DNA of 64,000 nucleotides from Vibrio rotiferianus CAIM 577 = LMG 21460. Its GTDB lineage: Bacteria; Pseudomonadota; Gammaproteobacteria; Enterobacterales; Vibrionaceae. The notes below the pieces were generated by a model that was given only the letters and a program-made list of their open reading frames with translations, had not been told where the DNA came from and did no database searches. A program made the position numbers and the translations under genes. This document shows positions 32,199 through 43,122 of the stretch, one piece after another. The stretch is from contig NZ_APHW01000002.1 of assembly GCF_002741985.1 (NCBI RefSeq), forward strand, positions 244,753-308,752, in the 5' to 3' direction. The first letter of the stretch is position 1, and every line of letters starts with the position of its first letter.

Positions 32199-35100
32199 TA
32201 TACGGCCTCCACTTGAGTTTCGTTTCCTTGAGACTGTGCTTCAGCTTTACGCTTTTGAAGAACCGCTTTGTAGTCACGCGGCATTACCTTAACCATAGAG
32301 GCTAGGCTTGCTTCAAAGTTGTCTAGGAAAGACTGAGCGACTTCACTTCCTGTGAATTGAACATGCTTAGTTAGCATGTTGAGTAATAGATCTCTGTCTT
32401 CTTGCTCGATTGGATCTAGGTCTACGAGTTCTGGGTTCAGTTTTGACTCAAAGTCGCCTGATTTATCCCACACATAAGCCACGCCACCACTCATACCTGC
32501 GGCAAAGTTACGACCTGTTGAGCCGAGGATGATGGCTGCACCGCCAGTCATGTATTCACAACCGTGGTCACCGACGCCTTCAACTACGACTTTCGCACCT
32601 GAGTTACGAACACAGAAACGTTCACCAGCCATACCGCGGATGAAAGACTCACCCGAAGTTGCACCGTAGAAACACACGTTACCAACCACGATATTGTCTT
32701 CCGCGACAATGCTTGATTTCGCGTCTGGGTAAAGTACTAACGTACCTCCAGATAAGCCTTTACCCCAGTAGTCGTTCGCGTCGCCTTCCACTTCGAACTT
32801 CACGCCCTTAGCGAGGAATGCACCGAATGACTGACCCGCAGAACCGTTGAACTTCACGTTCATTGGTTGAGGTAGACCGGCATCTTTGTACACTTTTGAG
32901 ATTTCGTTCGACAGCATGGTACCTGCAGAGCGGTCTGTGTTGACGATAGGGAACTCGGCATTCACCGCTTCGCCTTTCTCGAGTGCAGGAATCGCTGCTT
33001 GAATCAGCTTGCGGTCTAGCACTTCTTCTAGATTGTGGTTCTGCTGAGCTTGGTTGAATACACCATCAGCTTCGCGTGGTTGCTCAACGTGGAGAACAGG
33101 AGACAGATCTAGGTTCTTGTATTTCCAGTGAGAAACGTCTTGGCGAATCTTCAGCTTCTGACCTTGACCGACCATCTCATCGATAGTGCGGAAGCCTAGT
33201 TCAGCCATGATTTCACGCAGACCTTGTGCCATGTATTGGAAGAAGGTTACGACGTCTTCTACGCGACCATCAAAGCGCTCGCGAAGGGTCTTGTTCTGAG
33301 TTGCGATACCGACAGGACAGGTATTCTTATGACACTTACGCATCATGATACAACCTTCAACCACCAAGGCTGCGGTTGCCACCCCCCCCATTCTTCTGCA
33401 CCAAGTAGTGTTGCCACTGCAAGGTCACGAGGTGTCTTCATCTGACCATCCGCTTGAACCACGATACGGTTACGTAGACCGTTCTTCAGTAGCGTTTGGT
33501 GCGTTTCTGCCAAACCAAGTTCCCAAGGAAGACCGGTATGACGGATTGAAGACATTGGGGATGCTCCAGTACCACCGTCAAAACCTGCGATTAGTACAAC
33601 GTCCGCTTTCGCTTTCGCTACACCAGAAGCGATCGTACCTACGCCTGCTTCCGATACCAGCTTCACGTTTACACGGCCCGCGCGGTTCGCGTTCTTCAAG
33701 TCGTAGATAAGCTGAGCCAAATCTTCGATTGAATAGATATCGTGGTGTGGTGGTGGCGAGATAAGGCCAACGCCCGGAGTCGAGTGACGTGTTGCACCGA
33801 TCCAGTCATCTACTTTATCGCCTGGTAGCTGACCACCTTCACCTGGCTTCGCACCTTGAGCCATTTTGATTTGCAGCTCTTCAGCGTTAGTTAGGTAGTA
33901 AGAGGTGACACCGAAACGACCAGAAGCCACCTGCTTGATTGCAGAGCGTTCCCAATCGCCGTTTTCTTTACGCTCGAAACGCATTGGGTCTTCACCACCT
34001 TCACCAGAGTTCGATTTCGCGCCAAGACGGTTCATCGCAACAGCCAGTGTGGAGTGTGCTTCGTAAGAAATAGAACCGAATGACATAGCACCCGTCGCGA
34101 AGCGTTTCACGATGCTCTCAATTGGCTCGACTTCGTCGATAGAGATAGAACCTGCTGGATTCTTAATAAACTCAAGTTGACTACGCAGAGTTACCGCGTT
34201 GTCGCCTTGCTTATCTACGGCTGTCGCGTACTGCTTGAACTGATCGTAGTTCTTGTTGCGCGTAGACTCTTGCAGTAGAGAAATGGTTTCTGGGTTGAAT
34301 AGGTGCTTCTCACCACGCTGTTTCCATTGGTAAACACCACCAACATCCAGCATTTGAATTGGGATTTCGCGTTGTGGGTAACCGATGCGATGACGGATCA
34401 GCACTTCTTTGGCGATATCATCAAGGGTTAGACCTTGGATACGAGAAACTGTACCTGTGAAGTATTTGTCGACCACTGATTTGTGGATGCCCAACGCTTC
34501 GAAGATTTGTGCACCGTGGTACGACTGTAGCGTCGAGATACCCATCTTCGAGAAGATCTTCAGAAGACCGCCATTGATCGCTTTACGGTAGTTGTTGAAC
34601 AGATCGCGCGGGTTCGCCTCTGGATCCAACTTCTTAGTACGTTGAAGCTCAATAATGGTTTCAATCACTAGGTATGGGTTAACCGCATTCGCACCGTAAC
34701 CAAGTAGTGTTGCAAAGTGGTGCGTTTCACGCGCGTCACCGGTTTCAACCACGATGTCACACTTCGCACGTAGACCTTTACGGATCAAGTGGTGGTGCAC
34801 TGCGCCAACTGCCAGCATTGCTGGAATCGCCGCGTGGTTTGAGTTAACTGCACGGTCAGTGAGTAGGATGATTGAGTAACCATCGATAACCGCGTCTTCT
34901 GCGTATTGGCAGATACGTTTTAGTGCGCGCTCAAGCTTGCCTTGATCTTCATTGGCTTGGAACACGATATCCAGCGTCTTCGCTTGTAGGTGCTCGTTAT
35001 CGATCGCACGCAGTTTTTCAAGCTCAGAGTTCGCCAGAACAGGCGATTCCAATTCTACTTTCTGACAGTGAAGTGGTGTTTCAGTCAGAAGGTTTTGGTC

Positions 35101-36750
35101 TTTACCCAAGTAAGTGTTCAGCGACATAACCATACGCTCACGGATCGGGTCGATCGGTGGGTTGGTTACCTGTGCAAACAGCTGCTTGAAGTAGTTTGAA
35201 AGATGTTGAGACTGATGAGATAGAACCGCAAGAGGCCAGTCGGCACCCATTGCTGACAATGGCTCTTTCGCGTCATTCGCCATTGGAACGATGATTTCGT
35301 TCACTTCTTCAGTGCTCACACCGAAAGCTTGCTGACGATGCAACAAACGCTCTGGAGAAGGTTGGCTGAACTGGTTGCTCGCATCTGGCAGCTTCTTCAA
35401 GCTCAGCAGGTTTTCTTCTACCCACTTCTCGTAAGGCTGTGCCGTTGCGATGGTGTCTTTCACTTCTTCATCAGAGATGATGCGACCTTGCTCTAGATCT
35501 GCAACGAAGATACGACCTGGTTGTAGACGACCGCGGAACTCTACGTTCTCTGGTTCAATATCCACAACACCAGATTCAGATGCCATCACTAGGAAGTTGT
35601 CTTTGGTCACTGTGTAGCGAGAAGGGCGCAAACCGTTACGGTCTAGTGTCGCACCAACTTGAACACCGTCAGTAAAACATACTGAAGCAGGACCATCCCA
35701 TGGTTCCATGATGTTCGCGTGGTATTGGTAGAACGCGCGACGCTTAGGATCCATGTTTTTGTTTTCTTGCCATGCTTCCGGGATCATCATCATCAACGCA
35801 TGTGGCAGGCTGCGACCAGAAAGAACTAGGAGCTCAAGTGCCATATCGAAGTTAGATGAATCCGAGCTGCCTTCCTGACAGATTGGAAGAAGCATGTCGA
35901 TTTCAGCCTGAGTAAACAGGTCTGATTCTAGGATTGCTTCACGGGCTTTCATCCAGTTCAAGTTACCGCGAACTGTATTGATTTCACCGTTGTGGGCAAT
36001 GTAACGGAAAGGCTGTGCAAGACGCCATTTCGGGAAGGTATTGGTAGAGAAGCGAGAGTGTACCAGTGCCAGTGCGGTCACCATGGTCGGGTTTTGCAGA
36101 TCAAGGAAGTACTGAGGTACTTGCTCGGTCGTTAACTGACCTTTGTACACCAATGTCTTGTAAGACATTGAGTTAATGTAGAAGTCGTCACCAATGTTCG
36201 AAACGCTTTCTAGGCAAACACGTACAGTGTAGTTACGAAGTACGTACAGTTTGCGCTCGAGCTCTTCAGGTGTGATGCCAGGGCCACCAGAGATAAACAC
36301 ATGCTCAAACTGAGGCTCTGTGCTTAGTGGGTCTGCACCGATCATTGAGTTGTCGGTTGGCAAAACGCGGTAGCCGATAACTTCAAGGTCTAGACGCTGT
36401 GCGTTGCGTTCTAGAATGTCACGGCATTGTTCGCGTTTGTATTCGTCTTTCGGGAAAAGAACGACACCAACACCATACTTTTCAAACGAAGGCAGTTTAA
36501 TGCCTAGCTTAACGGCTTCTTCTAATAGGAATTCATGAGGTTTTTGTAGCAAGATACCCGCGCCATCACCGCTGCATGGATCACAGCCTTGGCCACCACG
36601 GTGTTCCATGCGAGCCAGCATATCCAATGCTTGAGTCACTACTTCATGAGATTTACGGTTTTTAAGGTGAGCAACAAAACCGATACCACAAGCGTCATGC
36701 TCCAGCTCCGGAGTGTACAGACCCTGTGAATTTTGCTCTCTATCTACCAT
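32198..36750 (-). pseudogene. gltB: Glutamate synthase large subunit copy 2, split by a frameshift at a G8 run
   Basis: Starting at ATG 36750 after AAGGA, the frame encodes the amidotransferase (Cys in [16 protein letters not shown]), the central domain and most of the FMN synthase domain, with [14 protein letters not shown] and [13 protein letters not shown]. It leaves frame at a run of eight G (33382-33389, C on the plus strand) and stops at 33343 after nonsense residues. The correct sequence continues in another frame from about 33391 ([15 protein letters not shown], then cysteines in CHKNTCPVG) to 32198. Aligning the junction to copy 1 suggests six G and thus a two-base excess. The restored protein would be 1516 aa. 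It may be a sequencing error, a true mutation, or rescued by a -1 slip, which would restore the frame with one extra glycine. Confidence 0.9.
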
Positions 36751-37305
36751 AGATACATCCTTCCAGTTCAATGTCGACGTAAGAATCCCAGACAGATCTC
36801 GGCTGTCTTAGGGACGTTCTGCACGTCTTATCCTTTATATTTATGATTCGCCACTGGCCGAGGTTGACCAGTCTTGATTCCTTTCCGTATCTCGCAGGAA
36901 AAATTTTGCGAGAAAAACAATCCTTGGTGATATCCCTTTATTTATTGCCACAATTTAGTGACTTATATAGGTAGGAGCGGGATAACACCGACAATTCCCG
37001 TCGTTGATATTGTAATAAAAGTCACAAAAACGGCGGGGTTGTGTAAGTATCCTACAATTTTGTGACTTCGGAATGCAACGAAAAGTCGCCTTTGTGACCC
37101 AAATTTTTCGTTTAAATATGCACTTTTTTGTTTAACATTTACGCAACATTGCAGGTTTTGGGTTGGTTTTATGCAGTTTTATTGATTTAGCTTCGTAGCG
37201 TGTTTGTTTGAATTCACTAGAATTGTTTGTTTTTTCTTGCAGGGATGTAATTTACTTACATTAATCGTATTGAGATTTATTACGATTTACAATTGATGAG
37301 AATCT
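36751..37305. other. Divergent region between gltB copy 2 and yhcC
   Basis: About 555 bases without a gene. On the gltB side lie two hairpins: AGACAG/CTGTCT (36790-36808), near the gltB start, and TCTCGCA/TGCGAGA (36890-36913). On the minus strand a TATAAG near 36972 may be a -10 element, but no well-spaced -35 was found. On the yhcC side the DNA is AT-rich with no clear motif. No sigma-54 site was seen. Confidence 0.5.
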
Positions 37306-38250
37306 ATGCAATTACATGAATTGGTCAACACACTAGGTCAAGACCTTCAACGTCGTTACGGCGAAAAAGTCCATAAGCTGACTTTACATGGTGGCTTTAG
37401 CTGCCCAAACCGAGATGGCACGATTGGTCGTGGCGGATGTACTTTTTGTAATGTTGCCTCTTTTGCTGACGAAGATGTTCAGATCAAAAGTATCCACGAT
37501 CAATTGAAAGATCGCGCCGGAGAGATCCATCGAGCGAAGAAGTACCTAGCATATTTTCAGGCGTACACCAGTACCTATGCAGAAGTACAAGTTCTCAAAA
37601 ACATGTATGAAGAAGCACTTAAGGCTGCTGATATTGTCGGCCTTTGTGTGGGCACTCGTCCTGATTGCGTTCCTGATGCGGTATTAGATCTGCTGTCGGA
37701 TTACGTGAACCAAGGTTACGAGATTTGGCTGGAGCTAGGTCTTCAAACTGCCAACAATGACACCCTCAAGCGTATCAACCGAGGTCATGATTTTGAGTGC
37801 TACGCAGAAATCACCAAGCGTGCTCGTGCACTTGGCATCAAAGTGTGCACTCACCTGATCGTTGGTTTACCGAAAGAAACTAGCGATGACAACGTTGAAA
37901 CACTGCGTAAAGTGCTTGAAGTCGGTACTGACGGCATCAAGCTTCACGGTCTACATATTGTCGAAGGCAGTACTATGGCAAAAGCGTGGCGTGCTGGAAA
38001 GCTAGAAGCGCCTGAGCTTGAAGAGTATGTGGCTATAGCCAGTGAAATGATCCGCATGACGCCGAAAGAGGTGATTTATCATCGTGTTTCTTCTGCGGCA
38101 CGTCGTCCAACCTTGCTATCCCCACTGTGGTGTGAGAACCGCTGGCTCGCGATGACCGAAATTGGTCGCGCATTGGATCGAGAAGGCTCACAAGGTAGCT
38201 TAACTGGCGATGCTTTCATCTATAGCAAACCAGAATTAAAGGCAGATTGA
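37306..38250 (+). CDS. yhcC: YhcC-type radical SAM protein (TIGR01212)
   Basis: A 314-aa radical SAM protein of unknown reaction. The 4Fe-4S motif has unusual spacing, as in its family: cysteines in GGFSCPNRDG, then GGCTFCNVASF (about residues 32-50). Later blocks ARRAKKYLAYFQAYTSTYA-like sequence (AKKYLAYFQAYTSTYA) and GLQTANNDTLKRINRGHD are typical. E. coli yhcC lies between gltB and arcB; here it also lies between a gltB and arcB, though a diguanylate cyclase gene has been added. ATG at 37306 follows a weak GATGAG ribosome site. Confidence 0.92.
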   Translation: MQLHELVNTLGQDLQRRYGEKVHKLTLHGGFSCPNRDGTIGRGGCTFCNVASFADEDVQIKSIHDQLKDRAGEIHRAKKYLAYFQAYTSTYAEVQVLKNMYEEALKAADIVGLCVGTRPDCVPDAVLDLLSDYVNQGYEIWLELGLQTANNDTLKRINRGHDFECYAEITKRARALGIKVCTHLIVGLPKETSDDNVETLRKVLEVGTDGIKLHGLHIVEGSTMAKAWRAGKLEAPELEEYVAIASEMIRMTPKEVIYHRVSSAARRPTLLSPLWCENRWLAMTEIGRALDREGSQGSLTGDAFIYSKPELKAD

Positions 38251-38300
38251 TTGATTAATAACTGATATATTTCTCACTGTTATTGAAATGGAACAGAAGA

Positions 38301-40046
38301 ATGGATCAGTTATTTACTTGGCTATGGAGTGAGCAAAATGACTATGGATACGTTATTTTGCTCACTATAGTGAGTGCGGCTGTTTTAGCACTTATCCACT
38401 ATCGCTATCAGCAAACTCTCAAACAACTCATCACTGACTCTCCATATTCTGTATTTGTTATTGATGCTGGGCATGGACAGATCTTGCTTGCCAATGACTC
38501 CGCCACGCAATTCCTCGGCATTCGTGCACTAGGTGCGGGATTTCTCTATCCTGCTACTTTTCATACAAACGACTTACTTACCATAGTGTCTAGCTTTGCT
38601 AGTCGCTCTTTTCGTCAGCAACTGTTTGACTGGCACTTATCTGAAAGTGAAAGCACCAGAGTCGAGTTATCTGGGAGAAAGAGCTTTTACAACGGACATC
38701 GAGTTTGGATTCTGTATGCTCAACCTTATCAGGCTACATCAGTAGAATGCCAACAAGAGCAAGCTGAGCTGAATATGGCACGTTCTGCTCTGGATTCACT
38801 TTCGGAGCTGGTCTGTCTGCAGGATCAGCAAGGTAACTACTTGGCGACTAATCGCGCTTTTGATCTATTTTGGGAAGGGCGAAGGGAAGAAGCTGGTATC
38901 ACGCCACATGACGCGTTGGCGACTAGAAAAACGGAACGGCGCTGGACTACTGATGTGAACGGGCGTAGTTGCCTCCTAGAAGTAAACCAGAGTGCGCTTG
39001 TTTCACAAGTGGGTGAACTGATTGGCACATTATCTATCAGTCATGATGTGACTGAATGGCACAAAATGCAGCAAAACCTGCGAGACGAGATGGAGCGTCG
39101 TAAAGATACCGAAGTTGCACTTGCTCAGCGCGATACCATTTTGCAGACCATTTTGGACGCAAGTCCTGATCCTATCGGTATTTTCAATGAAAACTTGGTT
39201 TATCAAGCTTGTAATAAGCCATTCGTAAATGCTCTTGGTATTTCTGATGTGTCTGAGCTAATTGGAAAGCGTCTGCAAGATGTCATTCCTGAAGAACTAT
39301 ACCTGCGCTTAAAGGCAAGCGATGTTCAGGCTCTTAATGATGCGGAACCCGTCAGGTATATCGATAAAATTCTCACATCGGATGGCCATTACACTTGGTT
39401 TGATGTGGTTAAGTCTCCCTTTAAAGATAAAGCTTCTGGTACCAACGGAGTGCTAATTATGGCTCGTGATATTTCTGAGCGATATTTGGCCGAGCAGAAG
39501 TTAGAAGAAGCCAACCTTGAATTAGAAAAGCTCAGTTTCCTAGACAGTTTGACCCAAGTGGCAAACCGTCGTCGATTTGATGAACAGCTGCATACATTGT
39601 GGTATCACCACGTTAGAGAAAAACTCCCATTGACCATTATGCTTTGTGACATAGACTTCTTTAAAGATTTCAACGACAGCTATGGGCACCAAAAAGGAGA
39701 TGAAGCATTGGTACAGGTTGCTAATGTTTTTAAAGCTGTCGTTAACCGTTCTTCGGACTGTGTTGCGCGTTATGGTGGGGAAGAATTCGCTTTTATTTTA
39801 CCCAATACGACGACACAAGGGGCGGAGCAAGTTGCGCAGCGCATCCATCAACAAGTTCACCAAGCGGCGATTGGCCACATGAGTTCAGAGGTTGCCCAAA
39901 GCTTAACAGTTAGTATTGGCTTCGTTTCTTATGTTCCGCAGCATGGGGATGAGCCAGAAATGGGCGTCGCCATGGCAGATAGTGCACTGTACCAAGCAAA
40001 AGCCGATGGTCGTGACCGCACCCGTATTCATCCCAGCTCGTTGTAG
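38301..40046 (+). CDS. Membrane diguanylate cyclase with PAS domains
   Basis: Makes the second messenger c-di-GMP. The 581-aa protein has one N-terminal membrane helix (about residues 16-34), three PAS-like sensor regions (about 40-145, 160-255 and 275-395) and a C-terminal GGDEF domain. The active site is intact as GGEEF (about 492-496), and five residues before it stands RSSD, which fits the inhibitory product-binding I-site. There is no EAL domain. ATG at 38301 follows GGAACAGA; TTG at 38283 would add six residues with no gain. It lies 50 bases after yhcC and about 200 before arcB, so it may share their transcription. The sensed signal is unknown. Confidence 0.92.
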   Translation: MDQLFTWLWSEQNDYGYVILLTIVSAAVLALIHYRYQQTLKQLITDSPYSVFVIDAGHGQILLANDSATQFLGIRALGAGFLYPATFHTNDLLTIVSSFASRSFRQQLFDWHLSESESTRVELSGRKSFYNGHRVWILYAQPYQATSVECQQEQAELNMARSALDSLSELVCLQDQQGNYLATNRAFDLFWEGRREEAGITPHDALATRKTERRWTTDVNGRSCLLEVNQSALVSQVGELIGTLSISHDVTEWHKMQQNLRDEMERRKDTEVALAQRDTILQTILDASPDPIGIFNENLVYQACNKPFVNALGISDVSELIGKRLQDVIPEELYLRLKASDVQALNDAEPVRYIDKILTSDGHYTWFDVVKSPFKDKASGTNGVLIMARDISERYLAEQKLEEANLELEKLSFLDSLTQVANRRRFDEQLHTLWYHHVREKLPLTIMLCDIDFFKDFNDSYGHQKGDEALVQVANVFKAVVNRSSDCVARYGGEEFAFILPNTTTQGAEQVAQRIHQQVHQAAIGHMSSEVAQSLTVSIGFVSYVPQHGDEPEMGVAMADSALYQAKADGRDRTRIHPSSL

Positions 40047-40241
40047 CGCTTTGTGACCGCATACTCTAACTTGAGAGTGGGTGGTTTTAATCACCGTATT
40101 AAACACGTTAAACTGCGAACAACGTAGCATAAGTCTGTGATATCTCTTGTGACTCGCTTTAGTTACAACAATGCCGTTTTCCTTAATCTGTCTGATACGC
40201 AAGTTGAAGTCGGTTGCCTAGCTTGTTCCTTGGAGTAGTGA

Positions 40242-42602
40242 ATGAAGCCCATGAAAAATCTCGCCCAGTATTACGTTGATCTGTTGGTCAAGCTGGGGAT
40301 TGTCCGTTTCTCAATATTGCTAGCACTGGCGCTGGTTGCCTTAGCAGTCGTGGTGCAAGTCGGAATTACGCTCGCATTGAAGGGCAGTGTTGATGATATC
40401 GATATTGTACGGTCGGTTTTTTTTGGGCTGCTGATTACACCTTGGGCGGTTTATTTCTTGTCCGTTGTTGTGGACCAACTTGAAGAGTCACGTCAAAGGC
40501 TGACCAAGTTAGTCTCTAAGCTTAAAGATATGCGCTCTCGTGACCAAGAGCTCAACTTCCAACTGCAGCAAAATATTGAAAAACTTAATCAAGAGATCGA
40601 AGAGCGTATTAAAGCTGAGGAAGCTCGTGAAGAAGCAATGCAAGATTTAGAAAATGAAGTATTCCAACGTGAGCGAACACAACTCGAATTAGCTGAGCGT
40701 ACTGCACTTTTGCGATCCTTTATCGATGCTTCACCAGATCTTATTTATTACCGTAATGCTGACGGAGTTTTCTCTGGCTGTAACCGCGCGATGGAAGAGC
40801 TAACTGGTAAGAAAGAGCACCAGTTAGTCGGCTTGAGCCCGTGGGATGTCTACAGCAAAGAAGTGGCAGAGCATATCGTCGATACCGACCAAAAAGTGTT
40901 TGCTGATAACCAAGCATTAACTTACGAGCAATGGCTGGATTACCCTGACGGTCGCAAGCACTACTTTGAATTACGTAAAGTGCCGTTTTACAGCAAAGAT
41001 GGTCGCCACCTCGGATTGGTTGGCTTTGGCCGTGATATTACTGAGCGTAAGCGTCATGAAGAGTCTTTAGAAAAAGCTAGCCGAGACAAAACCACCTTTA
41101 TCTCTACCATCAGCCATGAACTTCGAACTCCGCTAAACGGAATTGTGGGGTTGAGCCGCATGCTACTCGATAGTCAGCTAACTGAAGAGCAGCGGAAGCA
41201 TATGCAAACCATCAATGTGAGCGCTATTACCCTAGGCAACATCTTCAACGACATTATCGATATGGACAAATTCGATCGTCGTAAACTGGAGTTGCTACCT
41301 GTACCGCTCAATTTTGAAGACTTTGTCGCAGAAATTGAGAGCATCTCGGCATTAATGGCAGAACAAAAAGGGCTGCGCTTTGACTTAGAGCGTTTAAGCT
41401 CGTTGCCGAAGGCGATTGAAGTGGATGCTACCCGTCTGCGTCAGGTTATTTGGAATCTGGTTAGCAATGCGATGAAGTTCACCAAAGAAGGTGGCGTCGT
41501 AATGACGGTAAGTGCGGACGTTGAAGAAGAATATGCAACCATCATAATTGAGGTGGAAGACACCGGTATTGGTATACCTGAGGATGAGGTGGAAAAGATC
41601 TTTGCCATGTATTACCAAGTTAAATCGGGTAAAGACAACCTTCATGCTGTCGGTACTGGCATCGGATTAGCCGTGTCGAAGCAGTTAATCAATATGATGG
41701 ATGGTGATATCACAGTGGCAAGTGAAGAGGGCTTTGGCAGTACTTTCACTGTGTCGATTCATGTTCCGGTGGTTGAGCTTGAAGAGCCAATTATCGACGC
41801 GAAACGTGACAATATGCACCTTAATATCTTTATGGTTGAAGATATTGAACTTAACGTTACTGTGGCGAAGTCTTTACTTGAAAGCCTAGGCCATTCAGTC
41901 ACTGTTGCCATGACAGGTGAAGAAGCGTTGGTGAACTTTGTGCCGGATGAATACGACTTGGCATTGCTTGATATCCAATTGCCGGACATGACAGGTTTTG
42001 ATGTCGCTAAGTACTACCGTGAGCACTATGACAATCTACCTCCGCTGGTGGCGCTAACTGCGAATGTAATGAAAGATCGTCGAGAGTATTTAGACAATGG
42101 TATGGACGATGCAATCAGCAAGCCTCTCGCAGTACAGGCTCTTCAAGCTGTTATTGATAAATTCTTCGCTAACCGTGTTGACGGGCAAGAAGAAACAGTT
42201 GTCGACCAGAAGGTGATAGAGGACGAGGTATCTGCACCATCTCCAGTGATTGAGACGCACTTGTTGGATTTGGATATGTTAGAGTCTTATGTAGATATTG
42301 TGGGCGTGAAGCCTGTGTACGATAGCATTAAAATGTTTGAAGATATGATGCCTGATTATATTGAGGTATTGGACTCGAACATGACGGCGAAAGACCAAGA
42401 TGGCATTGTCTCTGAAGCGCATAAAATTAAAGGTGCTGCAGGGTCTATTGGTCTCAAACATATTCAAAGCGTCGCCCAGAAAGCTCAGTCACCAGATATG
42501 CCTGCATGGTGGGAGAACATCTCTGACTGGGTTGAAGAGATTAAAAACGAATATCAAAATGATATTCAAGTACTGAAGAGTTGGTTGGAACAGAGGAAAT
42601 AA
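40242..42602 (+). CDS. arcB: ArcB, tripartite hybrid sensor kinase
   Basis: Sensor of the respiratory quinone state. The 786-aa protein has two membrane helices (about residues 22-45 and 58-77), a coiled-coil linker (about 80-150), a PAS domain (about 155-265), a histidine-kinase core with His292 in SHELRTPLNG, a receiver with Asp577 in LLDIQLPDMTG, and a C-terminal HPt domain with His727 in SEAHKIKGAAGS. Cys180 of E. coli ArcB is present, but the second redox cysteine, 241, is Tyr here. GGAG precedes the ATG at 40242. The partner gene arcA lies 500 bases downstream on the other strand; the two are unlinked in E. coli. Confidence 0.97.
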   Translation: MKPMKNLAQYYVDLLVKLGIVRFSILLALALVALAVVVQVGITLALKGSVDDIDIVRSVFFGLLITPWAVYFLSVVVDQLEESRQRLTKLVSKLKDMRSRDQELNFQLQQNIEKLNQEIEERIKAEEAREEAMQDLENEVFQRERTQLELAERTALLRSFIDASPDLIYYRNADGVFSGCNRAMEELTGKKEHQLVGLSPWDVYSKEVAEHIVDTDQKVFADNQALTYEQWLDYPDGRKHYFELRKVPFYSKDGRHLGLVGFGRDITERKRHEESLEKASRDKTTFISTISHELRTPLNGIVGLSRMLLDSQLTEEQRKHMQTINVSAITLGNIFNDIIDMDKFDRRKLELLPVPLNFEDFVAEIESISALMAEQKGLRFDLERLSSLPKAIEVDATRLRQVIWNLVSNAMKFTKEGGVVMTVSADVEEEYATIIIEVEDTGIGIPEDEVEKIFAMYYQVKSGKDNLHAVGTGIGLAVSKQLINMMDGDITVASEEGFGSTFTVSIHVPVVELEEPIIDAKRDNMHLNIFMVEDIELNVTVAKSLLESLGHSVTVAMTGEEALVNFVPDEYDLALLDIQLPDMTGFDVAKYYREHYDNLPPLVALTANVMKDRREYLDNGMDDAISKPLAVQALQAVIDKFFANRVDGQEETVVDQKVIEDEVSAPSPVIETHLLDLDMLESYVDIVGVKPVYDSIKMFEDMMPDYIEVLDSNMTAKDQDGIVSEAHKIKGAAGSIGLKHIQSVAQKAQSPDMPAWWENISDWVEEIKNEYQNDIQVLKSWLEQRK

Positions 42603-42603
42603 C

Positions 42604-43053
42604 ATGAAGAAAATCGCGTCAGCAGCGTTAGCCGTCGCTCTCTTAGCTGGTTGCAGTTCTGCTCCACAGGTAGGTTGGCAAGAAGACAGTCAAATTACAA
42701 TGAATCAAGTAAATGTTGAACTGAAAAGTAACCTATGGGTCAACATGATGCCGACTATTGGTGAAGTTCAAGAACAAAACGTACATGGTGCGTTGTATCT
42801 GCAAGCCGATAAAGATCTCCCTGCAAACCTTACTGTGGAATCACTGATTTTAAAGCAAGGGGATTCAGAGTGGGTGATTGATGGCGACCTTCTAGAACTA
42901 AGAACGCACAGTGAAAATCAGTGGGAAGTCGCGTTTGTATGGCAAATTGAAGCGGATACAGAAAAGCCGATAGATTTAGCGTTACTATTGGATGATGCGG
43001 GTAAAACAGGCTGGCTAGTTGAGAAAAACATTAAAATCGACAAAGTATACTGA
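42604..43053 (+). CDS. Vibrio lipoprotein of unknown function
   Basis: A 149-aa predicted lipoprotein: signal peptide with lipobox LLAGC (Cys at residue 18), then a soluble, acidic, beta-rich domain (WVINMMP-like WVNMMPTIGEVQEQNVHG, LILKQGDSEWVIDGD). I do not recognise a named family. It starts two bases after the arcB stop, so it is surely translated from the arcB transcript. E. coli has elbB in this place, and this protein is not related to it. A link to ArcB function is possible but untested. Confidence 0.8.
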   Translation: MKKIASAALAVALLAGCSSAPQVGWQEDSQITMNQVNVELKSNLWVNMMPTIGEVQEQNVHGALYLQADKDLPANLTVESLILKQGDSEWVIDGDLLELRTHSENQWEVAFVWQIEADTEKPIDLALLLDDAGKTGWLVEKNIKIDKVY

Positions 43054-43071
43054 TCTTACCAAGTACCAGAT

Positions 43072-43103
43072 AAAAAAAGGGCTTGCTCATGGAGCAAGCC
43101 CTT
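43072..43103 (-). terminator. arcA terminator
   Basis: AAGGGCTTGCTC and GAGCAAGCCCTT pair around ATG. The T run is on the minus strand, so it mainly ends arcA, though the stem may also stop transcripts from arcB. Confidence 0.88.
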
Positions 43104-43122
43104 AATGTTTGTATTGCAGCGA

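Noticed and set aside
32198..33391. The 397-codon part of gltB copy 2 as a separate gene
   Set aside because: It lacks an N-terminal domain, begins inside the G8 run and continues the same protein as the part before it.
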